Made by a program: the position numbers and the translations under genes. A stretch of 64,000 nucleotides of DNA from Candidatus Heimdallarchaeota archaeon. Lineage in GTDB: Archaea; Asgardarchaeota; Heimdallarchaeia; JABLTI01. Shown here in pieces: positions 1 through 8,718 of this stretch; the stretch's first letter is position 1, and each line of letters begins with the position of its first letter. The notes beneath the pieces were generated by a model that searched no databases, was not told the origin of the DNA, and saw nothing but the letters and a program-made list of their open reading frames with translations. The stretch lies in contig JABCTZ010000033.1 of the NCBI GenBank assembly GCA_018238155.1, positions 44,002 through 108,001 on the forward strand, written 5' to 3'.

Positions 1-142
1 CAACACCACTTGTATTCCTTACATATCCATGGAAATTCACTGAACCTCCATCAGCACTATCAACAAATACTAAACTAATATTACTAATAAAGCAAGCTAA
101 TATAATCAGTGCAATTGCTTTTTTACTGTTTTTTAAACACAT
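1..142 (-). CDS. N-terminus of a secreted or surface protein (runs off window)
   Basis: The minus strand has an ATG at 142-140 that opens a frame running to the window edge, about 47 codons. The start MCLKNSKKAIALIILACF followed by a short hydrophobic stretch and a polar segment (DSADGGSVNFHGY) looks like a Sec signal peptide and the beginning of a mature extracellular domain. Function cannot be told from this much. A shorter, decayed copy of the same 5' end lies at about 27489-27545. The call rests on the signal-peptide look and the absence of stops. Confidence 0.55.
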   Translation of the reverse strand, partial: MCLKNSKKAIALIILACFISNISLVFVDSADGGSVNFHGYVRNTSGV

Positions 143-478
143 TTCTTTTACCTCTGAAATAACTAATTTCTCCAAATTATTTTAAAACTAAGAGAAATAT
201 AGTGGAAGCAATATATAATAATTTCTATATGGTTTTTTTCTTGAAATTAGATAATAATTATTGACTCATTCTATGATAATTATTAAAATAATCCAATTAG
301 AATAGCATTGTTGAAAATTGGAGAAATCAGCTTGTTTAGTTAATTGCTTATAACATATTTTAACGATATTCTTGGAATTTCTGTGAATATTTTTACAAGA
401 AAAAGCAAGAAATAATCAAAAAGCACTGATAAGCAGAATTGCCTAAATGGTATCCGAAAAAAGTATTTAATTGAATAC
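143..478. other. AT-rich intergenic region, no gene seen
   Basis: About 336 bases between the secreted-protein start and the 3' end of the TPR gene. It should hold the promoter of the leftward partial gene; several AT-rich TATA-like stretches exist (for example around 205-225) but none is distinctive. No open frame or RNA-like structure was recognised. Confidence 0.4.
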
Positions 479-2668
479 TTAGGACATCATTTCTTCTATA
501 CTCCTCTCTAACCATTTATAGAAAGTATCATTCGCTTGTAGAAGATTCATAATTTTAGTTTCATTTGTATATAGGTAATCTTTAATCTCTTTTGCAAAGG
601 AATTCAATTTAGAAATTGAGTCATAATTCTCTTGGTTTGCTATCATTGCGAGATTTAAATCAGGGTTAACATTTTGGAAGAGGATAATATTATTTCCTCT
701 AGTAATTGAAAAGTAGGGGACATGTGTTCCAAAGAGTTCGTTTCCGAAAGAGTTTATTGCAGCAATGAAATTTGATATAAGATGTTTATCCATCATTCTC
801 TCATCGAACATCTTTGTGTATACTGCAATACCGGCATTATTCAATAATAGAATTAGTTTTATATCAGCTTTTCCAGGCTGAAATTCCGTTGGTAGTGCAA
901 TAATTGCATTAAGCCCTTGATCAATAATATTAATGAGATGTGCAAGAGCAGTATCCTTATTGGTTGCAATTTCATTGAAAAGAGTTTGTCTTGGAAACTT
1001 TTCTTTCTTAGGTTGAGCGCCATCATTTTCTTTTTTCTCTGTAGAAATAGTCAAGATGAAGGAGAAGAGTTCACGAAGCATAGCGGTTATTTTAGTTGCT
1101 TCTTTGTTGGTTGTTTCCGGTATGGCGTCTAGATATTCTCTCGCAATTTGATAATTATCTAGAAGTATTTCGTAACTTGCTAACAACGCATTTTTGATTG
1201 CCAAATAATCTTCTCGCTCTAATTTACCAATGAATGAAAGAAGCTCTTTTAGACGTTTCTTGGAGGCATTTAGATAACGATTTCTTTTGGCCATTTTATA
1301 AAATTGAAATTCAGTTAATGTTATATTGAAAAGTGCTGTTACGATGTTTAGATAATTGTTCTCTTTATTTACATAATAGAGGTACTCTGAACCCCATTTG
1401 GTTGCTTTTTCATAATTTATTTCTAAATCCGTATAGTAGTAAAGGTTCGCCCCTGCAAAATTTCCCATATTCTTTGGTGTTGGATTTTCTTCAGTTTTTT
1501 TTCGTAAAATTTCTAGATACTTTTTAGCAAGAAGAGGGTCCTCAAGGGAAATTGCATTCACTGCAACAGAATAGACTCTAAATGGTGTTGCTAGTTCTTC
1601 ATTTTTCTCAATGAGATTAACAAGTTTCAGGAGCATTTCTCGAGCTTCATTAACTGCTTTGATTTCCATCTTAAGACTTATGAGATTACTTAGAGTAGTA
1701 GCAATTGATTGATGATCTTCTGATTCATCTAGAAATTCTAAACTCTTTTCAAATGCTTCAATTGAACGATCAGTGTCAATAATTGTAAGCATGACTGCAT
1801 AGTTGTGATAGAAATTTGATTTCCATTGTTTCCTTCCAAATACACTTGATAATAACGAAATTGCTTTCTCTAATTGTTGGACTGCTTTTTGTGGTTGACT
1901 TGCAGAATAGTAGATATTAGCACTTACATAAGCTATTGTGCATTTCGAGAAAGTACTTTGAGCTTGTTTCAAAACTTTTTGGACATCATCTTCTTCGAAG
2001 AAACTTACTGCAGCATCAACATTAATTATTGAACTTAAGGTATTTGCATATGATAAAATCAAGAGGATAATCTGTTCAATTAAAAAGATGATTGGTTTAT
2101 CTTTTATCCAATTCAGAGATTGCTTCCAAATTTTCTCTGCATTCGAGTAGATTTCCTTCACTTTATCATAATCTTGTTTTTGTATATAATATCTTAGCTC
2201 AAAATCAAAACTTTGCAAGTCGAGAATGATCTTTGCTAATTTATCTGCAGAAATAAGGCGGTTGAAAGTTTGATTTCGCTCTTCATCAGACAAACGTGTA
2301 AGAGCAAGAACAGAACCAATATCTTCAAAATTGCCTTTATCAGTTTCGGACTGAATTTTAGAGAATTGTAACTCGTGTGATTTTGGAAAGAGTTCAATCA
2401 ATTCAATGATCTTCCCCTTCCTTTCGGTATCTTGAGCAACTTGTGCAAACATTATGAAAACAAGAGAAGAAATGTCCTCGTTTTGATAGGTAGTAAGATA
2501 GTCTAATAAACCAAAATAAAATCTTTCATAGATGTTTTCTAACTCTTTGTTGTTCTTTATTATCCTAAGAATTCCTGATTTCTCTACTGGTGAAATAACA
2601 GCAAAGAGATCTTTGTATTCTATTGGTACAATATCTGTTGCATCAAAGCTCATTTTTTCAACACTCAT
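479..2668 (-). CDS. TPR-like helical protein with C-terminal longin/roadblock-like domain
   Basis: The 729-residue cytosolic product is mostly alpha-helical with degenerate TPR-like repeats (about residues 60-560; for example ANIYYSASQPQKAVQQLEKA). From about residue 597 the pattern changes to a beta-rich module beginning IKLILLLNNAGIAVYTKMF, then a helix ending INSFGNELFG, then a strand with NNIILFQNV. This order resembles the longin/roadblock-like fold and matches in spacing the cytosolic end of the transmembrane protein at 30474-33155. Proteins of this kind bind or regulate small GTPases in other systems, so a scaffold role near the Arf-like GTPase at 16.5 kb is possible but inferred. ATG at 2668 is used; an in-frame ATG 15 bases downstream is an alternative. 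A 66-bp piece of this gene is duplicated at 17608-17673. Confidence 0.7.
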   Translation of the reverse strand: MSVEKMSFDATDIVPIEYKDLFAVISPVEKSGILRIIKNNKELENIYERFYFGLLDYLTTYQNEDISSLVFIMFAQVAQDTERKGKIIELIELFPKSHELQFSKIQSETDKGNFEDIGSVLALTRLSDEERNQTFNRLISADKLAKIILDLQSFDFELRYYIQKQDYDKVKEIYSNAEKIWKQSLNWIKDKPIIFLIEQIILLILSYANTLSSIINVDAAVSFFEEDDVQKVLKQAQSTFSKCTIAYVSANIYYSASQPQKAVQQLEKAISLLSSVFGRKQWKSNFYHNYAVMLTIIDTDRSIEAFEKSLEFLDESEDHQSIATTLSNLISLKMEIKAVNEAREMLLKLVNLIEKNEELATPFRVYSVAVNAISLEDPLLAKKYLEILRKKTEENPTPKNMGNFAGANLYYYTDLEINYEKATKWGSEYLYYVNKENNYLNIVTALFNITLTEFQFYKMAKRNRYLNASKKRLKELLSFIGKLEREDYLAIKNALLASYEILLDNYQIAREYLDAIPETTNKEATKITAMLRELFSFILTISTEKKENDGAQPKKEKFPRQTLFNEIATNKDTALAHLINIIDQGLNAIIALPTEFQPGKADIKLILLLNNAGIAVYTKMFDERMMDKHLISNFIAAINSFGNELFGTHVPYFSITRGNNIILFQNVNPDLNLAMIANQENYDSISKLNSFAKEIKDYLYTNETKIMNLLQANDTFYKWLERSIEEMMS

Positions 2669-2878
2669 TTTAAAGATAACTTGAATTCAACTCTACACAT
2701 TCTAATTTCTTTCGAACCCTAAATTAAAGTTCTTTAGGTAAAGCTATTTTAGTTGAAATTACAGTTCATTTTTGACTTCAGGTTCACATTTTTTTTGGTT
2801 TAATTTTATTTAAACAGTTCTTCTTATATCATAAATAATAATTATTTCTAGAAATAATATTCCAATATAGTTCTAATC

Positions 2879-3100
2879 TCAGAGAAAGAAATTGAAAAAC
2901 CAATACTTGAATTTCCTTGTGATCTTTTTATCTTCTCTCAAGAGAAAGCAATTGAACTACTCAAAGCAAGTAATTTCATACTCAAAAATGCATTGCTAAC
3001 TGGAGATATTTTGTTAGATAACTTAGCAATAACAGATGATTTGTTAGTAATATATAAGTCACATGCAAAACCTGTTCTAAATCAACTTAGTATAGTAGAT
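2879..3100 (+). pseudogene. Fragment of an MNT-type nucleotidyltransferase gene (C-terminal half)
   Basis: Reading + frame from 2879 gives EKEIEKPILEFPCDLFIF, then a helix and FILKNALLTGDILLDN. This matches nearly residue for residue the C-terminal half of the intact nucleotidyltransferase at 52004-52324 (EKTIEKPIMDFPCDLFVY and FILKNALLNGQILIDN). The N-terminal half with the GSx10DxD catalytic motif is missing, so this is a remnant. The frame then runs on into the oppositely oriented HEAT-repeat gene without meaning. Confidence 0.7.
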
Positions 3101-3102
3101 TT

Positions 3103-3972
3103 TTATCCGATAAACTTAATTGCAGATTCCACTGTCTTTCTAGTTTTTGTTTCTTCACTTTTAAGCCAAATTTGTAAAATTTCAAGTATGCTTCTCAACA
3201 ATTTGTCAGGTAAATCTCTTACTAATTTTGACCTTTTAACAATATCACAGAATAATTTTATTATCGTATAATCTTTAGAATTGCTGTACTTTTCGAAATA
3301 CCTAACTACTTCTTCAGGATTCACCCTAAAACCCAATGTTCCGACTATCCATGAATTTGCATCAAGAACAATTTTTCGACTATCCGAGAATGAAGGTTCA
3401 ATTGCCTTAAAACATTTTACCACATCTCTTTCATCTTTTGTTAAAAAGAAGCCTCTACCGAGGACTACAATTGCTAATCGTCGTACCCATTGATTTTCGT
3501 GAATAATTAATGGACTCAATTTTTCCAGATATTTGTTATAATCCTTTGCAGCATATTCCTCTAAAGAATATCCCGCCCAATTGTCAATATCATTCCAGTT
3601 TAAACACAATTTAGCATTTTTAACTATTATTTCAAAATGAGCTTCTGGATCTCTATCATATATCTGTCCCATAATAAACGAACTAATTTCTCTTACTGAA
3701 GAATTCTCTATTTCCCATAAACTATCAATGAATTCTAAGTATGTTTTGAGAGTAATAGTTTCATTTTTCAAAATCTCTATTGCAATATATTTAGTAATGT
3801 CTTTTTCAGGTTCATCGAATTTTGTTCTAAAATTTGTTTTTGCAATGAACTCTACTACATTGTCTCGAGCATCTTTTGAATTTGAATTAGCCAAATTAGA
3901 TACTATTTTTACTATTTTTTCCTTTTCTATAAAATATCTCTCTATATCTTTCGAGGAAACTTTCAATTTCAT
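3103..3972 (-). CDS. HEAT-repeat protein of the AlkD-like DNA alkylation repair family
   Basis: The 289-residue all-helical product has paired helices typical of HEAT-like repeats. The stretches IDNWAGYSLEEYAAKDY and ENQWVRRLAIVVLGRG resemble the conserved core of DNA alkylation repair (AlkD-like) glycosylases, where a helical solenoid wraps the DNA and excises alkylated purines. Length is close to, slightly above, the family norm of about 230-240. ATG at 3972 was chosen; the reading frame ends at 3103 inside the edge of the nucleotidyltransferase remnant. Many members lack proven glycosylase activity, so the substrate is uncertain. Neighbours do not suggest an operon. Confidence 0.65.
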   Translation of the reverse strand: MKLKVSSKDIERYFIEKEKIVKIVSNLANSNSKDARDNVVEFIAKTNFRTKFDEPEKDITKYIAIEILKNETITLKTYLEFIDSLWEIENSSVREISSFIMGQIYDRDPEAHFEIIVKNAKLCLNWNDIDNWAGYSLEEYAAKDYNKYLEKLSPLIIHENQWVRRLAIVVLGRGFFLTKDERDVVKCFKAIEPSFSDSRKIVLDANSWIVGTLGFRVNPEEVVRYFEKYSNSKDYTIIKLFCDIVKRSKLVRDLPDKLLRSILEILQIWLKSEETKTRKTVESAIKFIG

Positions 3973-4119
3973 GATTAAATACTTCCGTTTGTTTTTTTTA
4001 TTATGTGAATTATTAACAATTGATATGGGAGATAACCAAAACTATTCAATTAGATTTCAATTATTTCTAATTGTTCTTTTTCTTAATTAGAATTCTATTA
4101 CCACATACCAAATAACAGC

Positions 4120-4300
4120 AACCACTTATTGACTAAAATCTAAAAACAATAACTATAATTCTAACTCAAACATATATATAACCAGAAATTACTCTTATCA
4201 TTTAGTGCATCATAATGGGTTTAATTGATTTTCTAAAAGGTTTATTCAATGAAGAAAATAAGAATAGAACTTATTTCACAATACTGTTTTCTGTAAGTTA
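4120..4300 (+). pseudogene. Truncated second copy of the 43-residue small membrane gene and its upstream region
   Basis: ATG at 4215 starts MGLIDFLKGLFNEENKNRT, almost identical to the start of the intact 43-residue ORF at 17813-17944. Homology also covers roughly 90 bases upstream (shared text such as ATTACTCTTATCATTTA). It breaks off after about 24 codons (TILFSV), where the intact gene continues into its membrane helix. Here the frame instead runs into the convergent zinc-ribbon gene. It is a duplication remnant, probably not functional. Confidence 0.6.
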
Positions 4301-4305
4301 TTTTA

Positions 4306-4566
4306 CTAATGATTTTCGGTTGGTTCGGGCCAAATATATTCCGAAACCTCTTCACCACACTTGCTACATTTAGCAATTTTTATCATTGTTACATCAGTAT
4401 ATTCAAAGTTGAATGTTAATCCAAGATCACAAAGAATATCCAAATTACAATATTCGCATCTATAATATTTTCTAGGTTTTTCTAAATTCGTAGGCCACAA
4501 ATAACTTGAACAAGACATACAGATGCTACGGTTATCGCACATTAAATGATTTCCTCTAACAGTCAT
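4306..4566 (-). CDS. Small zinc-ribbon protein
   Basis: The product of about 86 residues has three Cys-x2-Cys knuckles: CMSC, CEYC and CSKC, spaced to form one or two zinc ribbons. There is a short beta-rich middle part (LGLTFNFEYTDVTMIKIAKC) and an acidic tail ending WPEPTENH. No enzymatic domain is seen. Such proteins act as nucleic-acid-binding or adaptor modules, but this one cannot be assigned. ATG at 4566 is preferred over a TTG three codons upstream. It converges with the truncated small-gene copy. Confidence 0.6.
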   Translation of the reverse strand: MTVRGNHLMCDNRSICMSCSSYLWPTNLEKPRKYYRCEYCNLDILCDLGLTFNFEYTDVTMIKIAKCSKCGEEVSEYIWPEPTENH

Positions 4567-4698
4567 TGCAATCAATCTCTCTTAATGTAAATATTATAAT
4601 AGGGAAATGTAAATAAATATTATTGAATGTAAATTTGTTCTTGAAATGATTCCATTAATCACAAAATAAACAAATATGATTTCGAATGTGAAATTAAA

Positions 4699-7600
4699 TC
4701 ACTCTTTCTCTGAGCTTTTTTTCTTTTTTGGAAGATGAATAGAAAATGTTGTTCCTTTTCCTTTCTCACTATTTAGAATTATCTTACCATTATGAGCTTC
4801 AACAATTTTCAAGGCTATTAACATTCCAAATGATTTATACTTTCTGGTTTTCCAAGACTCTCTAATTTCGTCTTGTGTTTTTTTATTCATGCCAATACCA
4901 TTATCGCGAATGTGAATAATGTGTTCTTCATTATTTTCTTCAGCAAATACTTCTACTTTGGTTGCTTGGGCATGTTTAAGCACATTCATCATAATATTCT
5001 CAAATACTTGACCTAATTTCGTAGGGTCAGATTTTAGTTGTGGTAAATCCCGAATAATAATTTTCAGATTAGAATCAGCAGCGGAAATATTTTTAGCAAT
5101 TTTTTTGATTAATTCATTTAAATTAACAACTGATAATTCACCCAATATTTCACCTTTCGTTGCAAGAAGTAAAAGTTTTTCAAGAAGTGCATGTAAATCA
5201 TCTATTTGGTCGATTATCATTTCAGAATACTCAGATTCACTCATTTCCACCAATGACATTATAATCTGTAAACGCCCCTTTATATCATGAGAAACAGTAC
5301 TAGAAAATGATTCAAGTTCATCTTTTTGTTTATGCAATTCATTTTGTTTTAACACAAATTTTTCTTCTGCATCCTTGATCTTGGAAATGTCTGTTACTAC
5401 TGCGAATCTCCCTGAAATATTGCCATCAGAATCATATAGTGTCATTGGTTTAACTAATGTTGGAATTTGTGAACCATTTTTTCTAGTCCAATACATTTGG
5501 TAAGGTTCAATTAAACCAAGATTTCGTTTTTCGATTTCATTATCACGTAATTTCATGTTTATTGGATTAAGAAAATCTGTCACAGAAAACCCAATTATTT
5601 CTTCTTTAGAATAGTCTAATATCTCACAGAATTTATCGTTTACATAACTAAAAACACCATTTAAATCAGCAATGGCAAAACCATCATTCATGGAATCAAC
5701 CAATATACTATAACGCTTTTCACTTTGAACTAACTCTTCAATATCCATAGAACGTAACAATGCTACAGAAATTTGATTTACAAGTGTTACAATCAACTCT
5801 TTATTTCGAATATTATTTCCCTTTCTAAATGCAATTGTAATCCCGCCCATCAAGCGATCTTTATCCATAAGAGCAATTGTATAAGCCCGTTCAATTCCTA
5901 GAAATTTGATTAGAGAATCTCTAAGTTTATTTGATATATTTCCTTGGGAGATTTCATTTAGATTATGACTCAAAGGAATCAATTTTCTTTCCCGAAAAAT
6001 CATCATGGATTCTTTTGGAATATTTATAGACATTTTTTCCGGATTTCTACCAAGAATCTTTGACAGTCTTTTTATTTTCTTGTCTAATCCAAATAAGTTT
6101 TCCACGACAAAGGTATTTGAAATATTGTCATATGAATGAACAACAATATATGAATCCCCAATTATTTCCCTCATTTTCAACCCAATGAAATGATAAATCT
6201 CATGCTTTGATGTAAGTCTCACTAATTCATTTACAGATTCAGATAAAAATGTTAAATCATGAATACGTTTCCATTCTTTCTCTTGTGAAATTATTCTTTC
6301 TGTAATATCACTAAACATAATGACAATTGAACCAGGTTTATATTGAAAAGCTCTTATTTCAAAAGACAATGAAATAGATTTATTTTGATAATCTATTCGA
6401 TCAATTTCCCAGACACCACCGTTTTTAGCAACTTTTAGAAACTCATTTGGAATTACAGTACCTTTCAAATTCGGAAATGCTTTGTGAATAGTTTTGCCTA
6501 CCAATTTTTGATGATCAAAGTCCATAATTTGATCTGCAGCAGGATTGCTTCCTTTGAAAATTAAATTTTCCTTGGAATCCAAATCATACATAAAAACACC
6601 AATGGGAGACAAATCAAATATTTTTTGAAGATGCTCTTCTCTTCTGTGTAATTCTTGATTGATATGTTTATGAATTTTCGATAATTCTTGGGCTTTCGTT
6701 TTTTCCTCAAGATAATTAATATTTGATATCTTTAGGTTTTCAATTAGCCTTGCGTTCTCAATACCAATAACTGAAACATTTGCAAATGTCGTTAGTAAAT
6801 TTAAATCACTTTCAGTAAATGATTTGGGAATAAAATTCTGAAAGATCAATACACCAATTATTTCACCAGTAATTTTCATTGTAACATAAATGGCAGATTT
6901 TACTTGTTGTTTGGAGGTATCTCTTTGCGGGTACTCAATTATCTCTCCTTTTTCATTGAAAGTATAGCTGGTTTCAACTCTAGAGAGACCTTTACCTAAA
7001 TCTTTGGGGTAGTATATTTCACCTGTGCGAATTGCTCTACTTTGTGTAACTTTACTTATTTCTTCTAAATGTATTGGAGGAAATTTGGATACATCCAACT
7101 CATTCCCTTCCGCTATTCCGAATTTAGCTGTGAATATTTTATTCTTATTATCATATGATGAAACAATGAATGTTGTTGCATTTATAATTTTCAACGAATA
7201 AGTGTATATTGTTCGATAAACTTCTTTAAAATCTTGAATTTCTCCAAGCATAATTGCTAATTCATTGATTGTATCTTGTTGGTTAATAAATCTCTGATTA
7301 AAACTTTCTTTTAACTTAATACTTGTCAAGTCCACTATTGTAACTAATATTTTATGAGAGGGAATAAAATTACATTGAACTCTAATCCATTTGCTTTCAT
7401 TAGCTAATTGAGTGGTAAAATTAACTTCTTGATTGATTGCTTTTTTACAACTAAAACAATTTTTAACTAAATCAAGTAAAATCGGATTGTTCTTATAATA
7501 TTCCTTAGCAGTTATATCGAAAAGCTCTTCTTCAAATCTATTTGAGAAGTCAATTTCTGTGTCACTGATATTAATTAAGAGAAAATTATTACCAATTTTT

Positions 7601-8076
7601 TCCCACAGCACCATTGGAATAGGAGAATGTTTAATTTGTATTTTATTCTGTATTTGAATTTCTTTTAAAGAATCCTTCATACGTTTTCTAGATGCAACAC
7701 GTTCTATTAAATTTAGTAATTCGCGAAATTGGGTATCTGTATCTCCAGCTTTATAATGATAATAAGATGCTCCAAGATTTAATGCTAGAATAGCAATCTC
7801 CTCTCTTCCTCTACTGGTAAAAACTATTAAAGGTATTTCACTATATAATTTCTTAACTTTTCTAAGAAACTTTAAGCCGTCCATTTTTGGCATTTGATAA
7901 TCAGAAATAATGACATCAAAATTCTGTTTTTTGAGTATTAATAAAGCTTCAATTGTAGAAGATACAGTAGTTATTTTTAAATTCTTTCTAATCTTCATTA
8001 AGCATGATTTTGTTAGCTTAAGAAAGCTAATATCAGCATCCACCAATAACAACTGGATATCTTCCACTATAATCAC
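4699..8076 (-). CDS. Multidomain sensor histidine kinase: receiver, PAS/GAF array, HisKA, HATPase
   Basis: This is a 1125-residue cytosolic sensor kinase. Order by eye: receiver at 1-125 with acidic pocket D13/D15 and phosphoacceptor D59 in VIISDYQMPKMDG; PAS-like 150-260; GAF about 270-445; PAS about 480-595; GAF about 600-775; PAS about 785-905; HisKA with H-box SHDIKGRLQII and phospho-accepting H930; HATPase with N-box FENIMMNVLKHA and G1 box DNGIGM, ending in a typical IHLPKKKK. No membrane segment was seen. It is the only protein in the 4.7-16.5 kb island with an intact kinase core, so it is the likely phosphate source for its neighbours, for instance the CheY-like protein just upstream at 8222-8572. 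Start is GTG at 8076; an in-frame GTG three codons later is possible. The signal sensed is unknown. Confidence 0.9.
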   Translation of the reverse strand: MIIVEDIQLLLVDADISFLKLTKSCLMKIRKNLKITTVSSTIEALLILKKQNFDVIISDYQMPKMDGLKFLRKVKKLYSEIPLIVFTSRGREEIAILALNLGASYYHYKAGDTDTQFRELLNLIERVASRKRMKDSLKEIQIQNKIQIKHSPIPMVLWEKIGNNFLLINISDTEIDFSNRFEEELFDITAKEYYKNNPILLDLVKNCFSCKKAINQEVNFTTQLANESKWIRVQCNFIPSHKILVTIVDLTSIKLKESFNQRFINQQDTINELAIMLGEIQDFKEVYRTIYTYSLKIINATTFIVSSYDNKNKIFTAKFGIAEGNELDVSKFPPIHLEEISKVTQSRAIRTGEIYYPKDLGKGLSRVETSYTFNEKGEIIEYPQRDTSKQQVKSAIYVTMKITGEIIGVLIFQNFIPKSFTESDLNLLTTFANVSVIGIENARLIENLKISNINYLEEKTKAQELSKIHKHINQELHRREEHLQKIFDLSPIGVFMYDLDSKENLIFKGSNPAADQIMDFDHQKLVGKTIHKAFPNLKGTVIPNEFLKVAKNGGVWEIDRIDYQNKSISLSFEIRAFQYKPGSIVIMFSDITERIISQEKEWKRIHDLTFLSESVNELVRLTSKHEIYHFIGLKMREIIGDSYIVVHSYDNISNTFVVENLFGLDKKIKRLSKILGRNPEKMSINIPKESMMIFRERKLIPLSHNLNEISQGNISNKLRDSLIKFLGIERAYTIALMDKDRLMGGITIAFRKGNNIRNKELIVTLVNQISVALLRSMDIEELVQSEKRYSILVDSMNDGFAIADLNGVFSYVNDKFCEILDYSKEEIIGFSVTDFLNPINMKLRDNEIEKRNLGLIEPYQMYWTRKNGSQIPTLVKPMTLYDSDGNISGRFAVVTDISKIKDAEEKFVLKQNELHKQKDELESFSSTVSHDIKGRLQIIMSLVEMSESEYSEMIIDQIDDLHALLEKLLLLATKGEILGELSVVNLNELIKKIAKNISAADSNLKIIIRDLPQLKSDPTKLGQVFENIMMNVLKHAQATKVEVFAEENNEEHIIHIRDNGIGMNKKTQDEIRESWKTRKYKSFGMLIALKIVEAHNGKIILNSEKGKGTTFSIHLPKKKKSSEKE

Positions 8077-8221
8077 TCATTTGAGGTATTTTCTTAGACT
8101 TGTGAATTATTGTAAGCATTAATCAATTGATTTTTCTATTGTGGTATGAATCCAATAATTGTCTGCAAATTATTGAGAGAATCATTTTTCTTAAACAGAT
8201 TGAAAGTAATTATTTAAAATT

Positions 8222-8572
8222 TCACATATTAACAGCATATTCTTTCATTTTTTCGATAAGAATATTTTTTCGGATAGGTTTTTTTAAAACTTCCTTTGCT
8301 CCTGCATCAAGAATTTCATTGGTTTTTGAAGAATAAGCTGTAATTGCAGCAATTTTTGCCTTAGGATTTATTTTTAGTATCTCTTTAGTAGCCTCAATTC
8401 CATCCATCTCAGGCATAAGAATATCCATTAGAACAATATCAGGTGAATATTTCCTATATAATTCAATAGCTTCAATGCCGTTTCTTGCTTCTATCGTTTC
8501 ATATTCTTCCAAGATAAATCGAAATATCGACCTCAACTTTTCATTATCATCTACGATTAATATAGTTACCAT
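8222..8572 (-). CDS. Single-domain CheY-like response regulator
   Basis: The 116-residue product is a complete receiver domain: acidic pair D8/D9 (ILIVDDN), phosphoacceptor D50 in IVLMDILMPEMDG, switch residues in AAITAYSS and the conserved lysine in VLKKPIR. There is no output domain, so it acts by protein contact after phosphorylation. It lies upstream of the intact hybrid kinase in the same direction with a gap of about 145 bases, making it a plausible partner. Unlike the three larger receiver proteins of the island, all catalytic receiver residues are present. ATG at 8572 follows an AGGATAGG-like ribosome site. Confidence 0.92.
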   Translation of the reverse strand: MVTILIVDDNEKLRSIFRFILEEYETIEARNGIEAIELYRKYSPDIVLMDILMPEMDGIEATKEILKINPKAKIAAITAYSSKTNEILDAGAKEVLKKPIRKNILIEKMKEYAVNM

Positions 8573-8718
8573 AATATTCCTATCCTTTCACTTAATAAAT
8601 AAAGAATCTAGTTAATAGGTATTTTGGGTTAAGTAAAAATTTTGTTAATCAAATAAAACAATAGATTTTAGACTTGTGACCCTTGTAAAACAGTAGATAA
8701 GATGGACAGATAAAAAAA